A DNA stretch of 6,744 nt, taken from an uncultured Ruminococcus sp. Lineage in GTDB: Bacteria > Bacillota > Clostridia > Oscillospirales > CAG-272. Positions 5,205 to 6,744 of this stretch are shown here, in pieces. Within the stretch, counting starts at the first letter, position 1. Each line of letters starts with the position of its first letter. The position numbers were made by a program, and so were the translations under genes. The notes under the pieces are model-generated. The model was not told the origin of the DNA. It worked only from the letters and a program-made list of their open reading frames with translations, and did not search any database. Location of the stretch: NCBI GenBank assembly GCA_902766115.1, contig CACXCL010000240.1, positions 1 to 6,744 of the forward strand, given 5' to 3'.

Positions 5205-6569
5205 TCACCGGTGGACGGTCAGATCCCGTATCCAGCGGAAGCGGTTGACCTTGACCAGCGCCACGAAGCACTTCAGTATCTGGTCCGCCTTCAGGATGAA
5301 GAACGTCACCGGAACGGGCCACCGGAACACGAACGCCGACAGAGCGGACGCGGGCAGAACGAGGCCCCACATGAAGATAAGGTCGTTGATGAGAACGAAT
5401 TTCGTGTCGCCGCCTCCCGAGACGATGCCCGTCAGCGCCGGCGCCTCGTAGGAGGAGCCGATGATGGTCACGGCGAGGATGTTGATGAACACCGTCGCCA
5501 TGGCGCGGGTGTCCGCGGAGACGTCGTAGAGACCGATGACTGCGCCCCGGAGGATAAGGTGGAGCGCGGAGCAGACGAGGCCGATGACGGGATAGAGAAG
5601 CTGGAGTTTTCTCGCGTACTTCTTCACGCGTTCGACGTCCCCCTCGCCCACGGTCTTGCCGATGAGCACGCCCGACGCCGTTCCCGACGCGCCGTAAAAG
5701 ACCCCAGCCACCTGGGACACGGGCGCGGCGATTGCGTTGGCGCCAACGGCGACGGCTCCCAGCCGCCCGATGATCGCAGTCTGGAGCGTCATGGCGATCC
5801 CCCAGGATCCGCCGGAGCCGATGAGAGGCGCGCCCGCCTTGATGTAGTCGCGGAGGTACGCCCGCTCGATCCGGAAGAAGTCCCGGACCTTCATTTTTAT
5901 CTTTTTGTCCATGAGGAGCACGTACGCCAGCACGGCGCAGAGCTCGACGACCCGGGAGATAAGCGTCGCCCACGCCGCGCCCCGCGCGCCAAGCTCCGGC
6001 GCGCCGAATTTGCCGAAGATGAGCACGTAATTGAGCGATATGTTGATAACGAGCGCCATGAGAGCGGTGTAAAACCCGATCTTCACCGTTTCCACGCTGC
6101 GCATCAGGGCGATGAGCATGTTCGAGGCGGCGAAGATAAGGTACGAGTGCGCCATGATCCTGATGTACTCCGCTCCGGCGGCGACGATCCCGGCGTCGTT
6201 CGAGAGCAGGGACAGAACGCCCCGGGGGGTGATGAGCACCGCCGCCTCCAGCACGAACGCCATGACAAACGCCGCCCAAAGAGACGCGGCGAAGACGCGC
6301 TTTATCGGCTCCGTCTCCCTCTTGCCCCAGTACTGGGACGCGATGGCGGACAGACCGCTTGCCGCGCCGGAGATAAGCATCTGCAGCAGGAACTGTATCT
6401 GATTGGCGAGACTGACACCGCTCATGGCGGTCTCGTTGTAGCTGCCTATCATGATGCTGTCGGCGAGATTCACGCTGAAAACGATGAGATTCTGGAAAGC
6501 GACGACGGACAGAAGTCCGAAGAACGTCCTGTAGAAATATTTATCGATTTTCCTCTTTTTCGTTTCCAT
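5205..6569 (-). CDS. MATE-family efflux transporter
   Basis: A 454-residue integral membrane protein, normal length for MATE transporters, which export cationic drugs or metabolites in exchange for Na+ or H+. A short basic N-terminus (METKKRKIDKYF) precedes about 12 hydrophobic segments arranged as two halves, roughly residues 12-222 and 240-440, separated by the basic loop DKKIKMKVRDFFR. Family features include the first-half segment DSIMIGSYNETAMSGVSLAN (37-56), ISLNYVLIFGKFGAPELGAR (177-196) with the GxxGxxGAAWAT continuation, the second-half repeat IIGRLGAVAVGANAIA (266-281), and GIVSGGGDTKF (381-391). The substrate cannot be deduced. The ATG at 6569 has a weak GGTGG site very close to it. 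A TTG further upstream is open in frame but is the -35 box of the promoter, so it is not the start. The gene has its own promoter. I see no convincing terminator between its stop and the T-box promoter 28 bp on, so some read-through into the leader is possible. Confidence 0.93.
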   Translation of the reverse strand: METKKRKIDKYFYRTFFGLLSVVAFQNLIVFSVNLADSIMIGSYNETAMSGVSLANQIQFLLQMLISGAASGLSAIASQYWGKRETEPIKRVFAASLWAAFVMAFVLEAAVLITPRGVLSLLSNDAGIVAAGAEYIRIMAHSYLIFAASNMLIALMRSVETVKIGFYTALMALVINISLNYVLIFGKFGAPELGARGAAWATLISRVVELCAVLAYVLLMDKKIKMKVRDFFRIERAYLRDYIKAGAPLIGSGGSWGIAMTLQTAIIGRLGAVAVGANAIAAPVSQVAGVFYGASGTASGVLIGKTVGEGDVERVKKYARKLQLLYPVIGLVCSALHLILRGAVIGLYDVSADTRAMATVFINILAVTIIGSSYEAPALTGIVSGGGDTKFVLINDLIFMWGLVLPASALSAFVFRWPVPVTFFILKADQILKCFVALVKVNRFRWIRDLTVHR

Positions 6570-6609
6570 ATCCCACCGTCCGGAACAGATGTGTCGCGTG
6601 ACCGAGATA

Positions 6610-6638
6610 ATTTTAACCGCAAAGCGGAGCGCTGTCAA
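6610..6638 (-). promoter_or_regulatory. Sigma-A-type promoter of the MATE gene
   Basis: On the minus strand TTGACA (6638-6633), a 17-bp spacer and TAAAAT (6615-6610) differ from the consensus at one base. Transcription should start near 6603, leaving a leader of about 34 nt. The spacer holds the dyad CCGC-TTT-GCGG (6626-6617), which could be an operator half but is short. Confidence 0.8.
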
Positions 6639-6709
6639 CGGTTTTTTTCACCGCGCGGGGGAGAGGCGCATATCATGGTCACGAGATCACAAGGACGGAG
6701 GTATCGACC

Positions 6710-6744
6710 ATGGACGGAGGAAATATCGCCGCGGGGCGGCTCAG
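6710..6744 (+). CDS. Possible start of a divergent gene (only about 12 codons visible)
   Basis: An ATG at 6710 is preceded by a strong GGAGG (6697-6701) with an 8-nt spacing and opens a frame MDGGNIAAGRL that runs off the right edge. Too little is visible to name a product. A second ATG at 6675 in another frame has an AGAGG 8 nt upstream and also stays open to the edge, so the start and frame are unsettled. A gene here would be divergent from the MATE transporter and share about 140 bp of upstream region with it. Confidence 0.4.
   Translation, partial: MDGGNIAAGRL

Noticed and set aside
6570..6638. Upstream TTG start extending the MATE protein by 23 residues
   Set aside because: The TTG is part of the TTGACA -35 box and would lie upstream of the predicted transcription start; the extension is not MATE-like.
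1..6744. CRISPR arrays, insertion sequences, tRNA or rRNA genes
   Set aside because: No regularly spaced direct repeats, transposase-like frames, terminal inverted repeats or tRNA/rRNA signatures were seen; the inverted repeats present are all accounted for as terminators or leader hairpins.

Overview
The window looks like chromosomal DNA of a GC-rich member of the Firmicutes, probably an uncultured gut or rumen Clostridia (inference). The reasons are a T-box riboswitch, sigma-A-type promoters, AGGAGG-like ribosome binding sites, a Clostridia-style lipoprotein and a COG2509-type flavoprotein, with a base composition that by eye lies in the mid-50s percent GC. Except for one possible start at the extreme right end, every gene reads on the minus strand, so the order of transcription is right to left.

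Layout in transcription order. A divergent + strand gene may begin at 6710, but only its first codons are present. A MATE-family multidrug/Na+-type efflux transporter (6569-5205) has its own consensus-like promoter (6638-6610). Next comes a perfect-consensus promoter (TTGACA, 17 bp, TATAAT; 5176-5148) and a complete T-box leader of about 280 nt (about 5143-4866) ending in a classic antiterminator/terminator switch. The leader controls a 765-residue protein (4842-2545) in which an XRE-type HTH domain, a cupin sensor domain and a complete acyl-CoA synthetase of the acetyl/medium-chain (ANL) type are joined in one chain. Only 18 bp further on, a COG2509 FAD-dependent dehydrogenase (2526-1129) follows in the same transcription unit, which closes with a strong terminator (1111-1076).

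A new promoter abuts that terminator (1073-1045). It drives a small secreted lipoprotein gene (877-332) through a long 5' leader of about 160 nt. That gene is closed by a 14-bp perfect hairpin (298-266), beyond which the first 75 codons of a cytosolic protein of unknown function (227-1) begin and run off the left edge.

The most notable part is the T-box plus fusion-enzyme operon. T-boxes normally sense uncharged tRNA in front of aminoacyl-tRNA synthetase, amino-acid biosynthesis or amino-acid transport genes. Here one governs an acyl-CoA ligase that carries its own regulator-like domains, plus a flavoprotein oxidoreductase. A plausible reading (inference) is that the operon activates and oxidises or reduces a carboxylic acid linked to amino-acid metabolism, for example a deamination or fermentation product. 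The fused HTH-cupin part could sense the acid or its product, and the T-box could gate the operon by the charging state of one tRNA. I could not fix the specifier codon with confidence.
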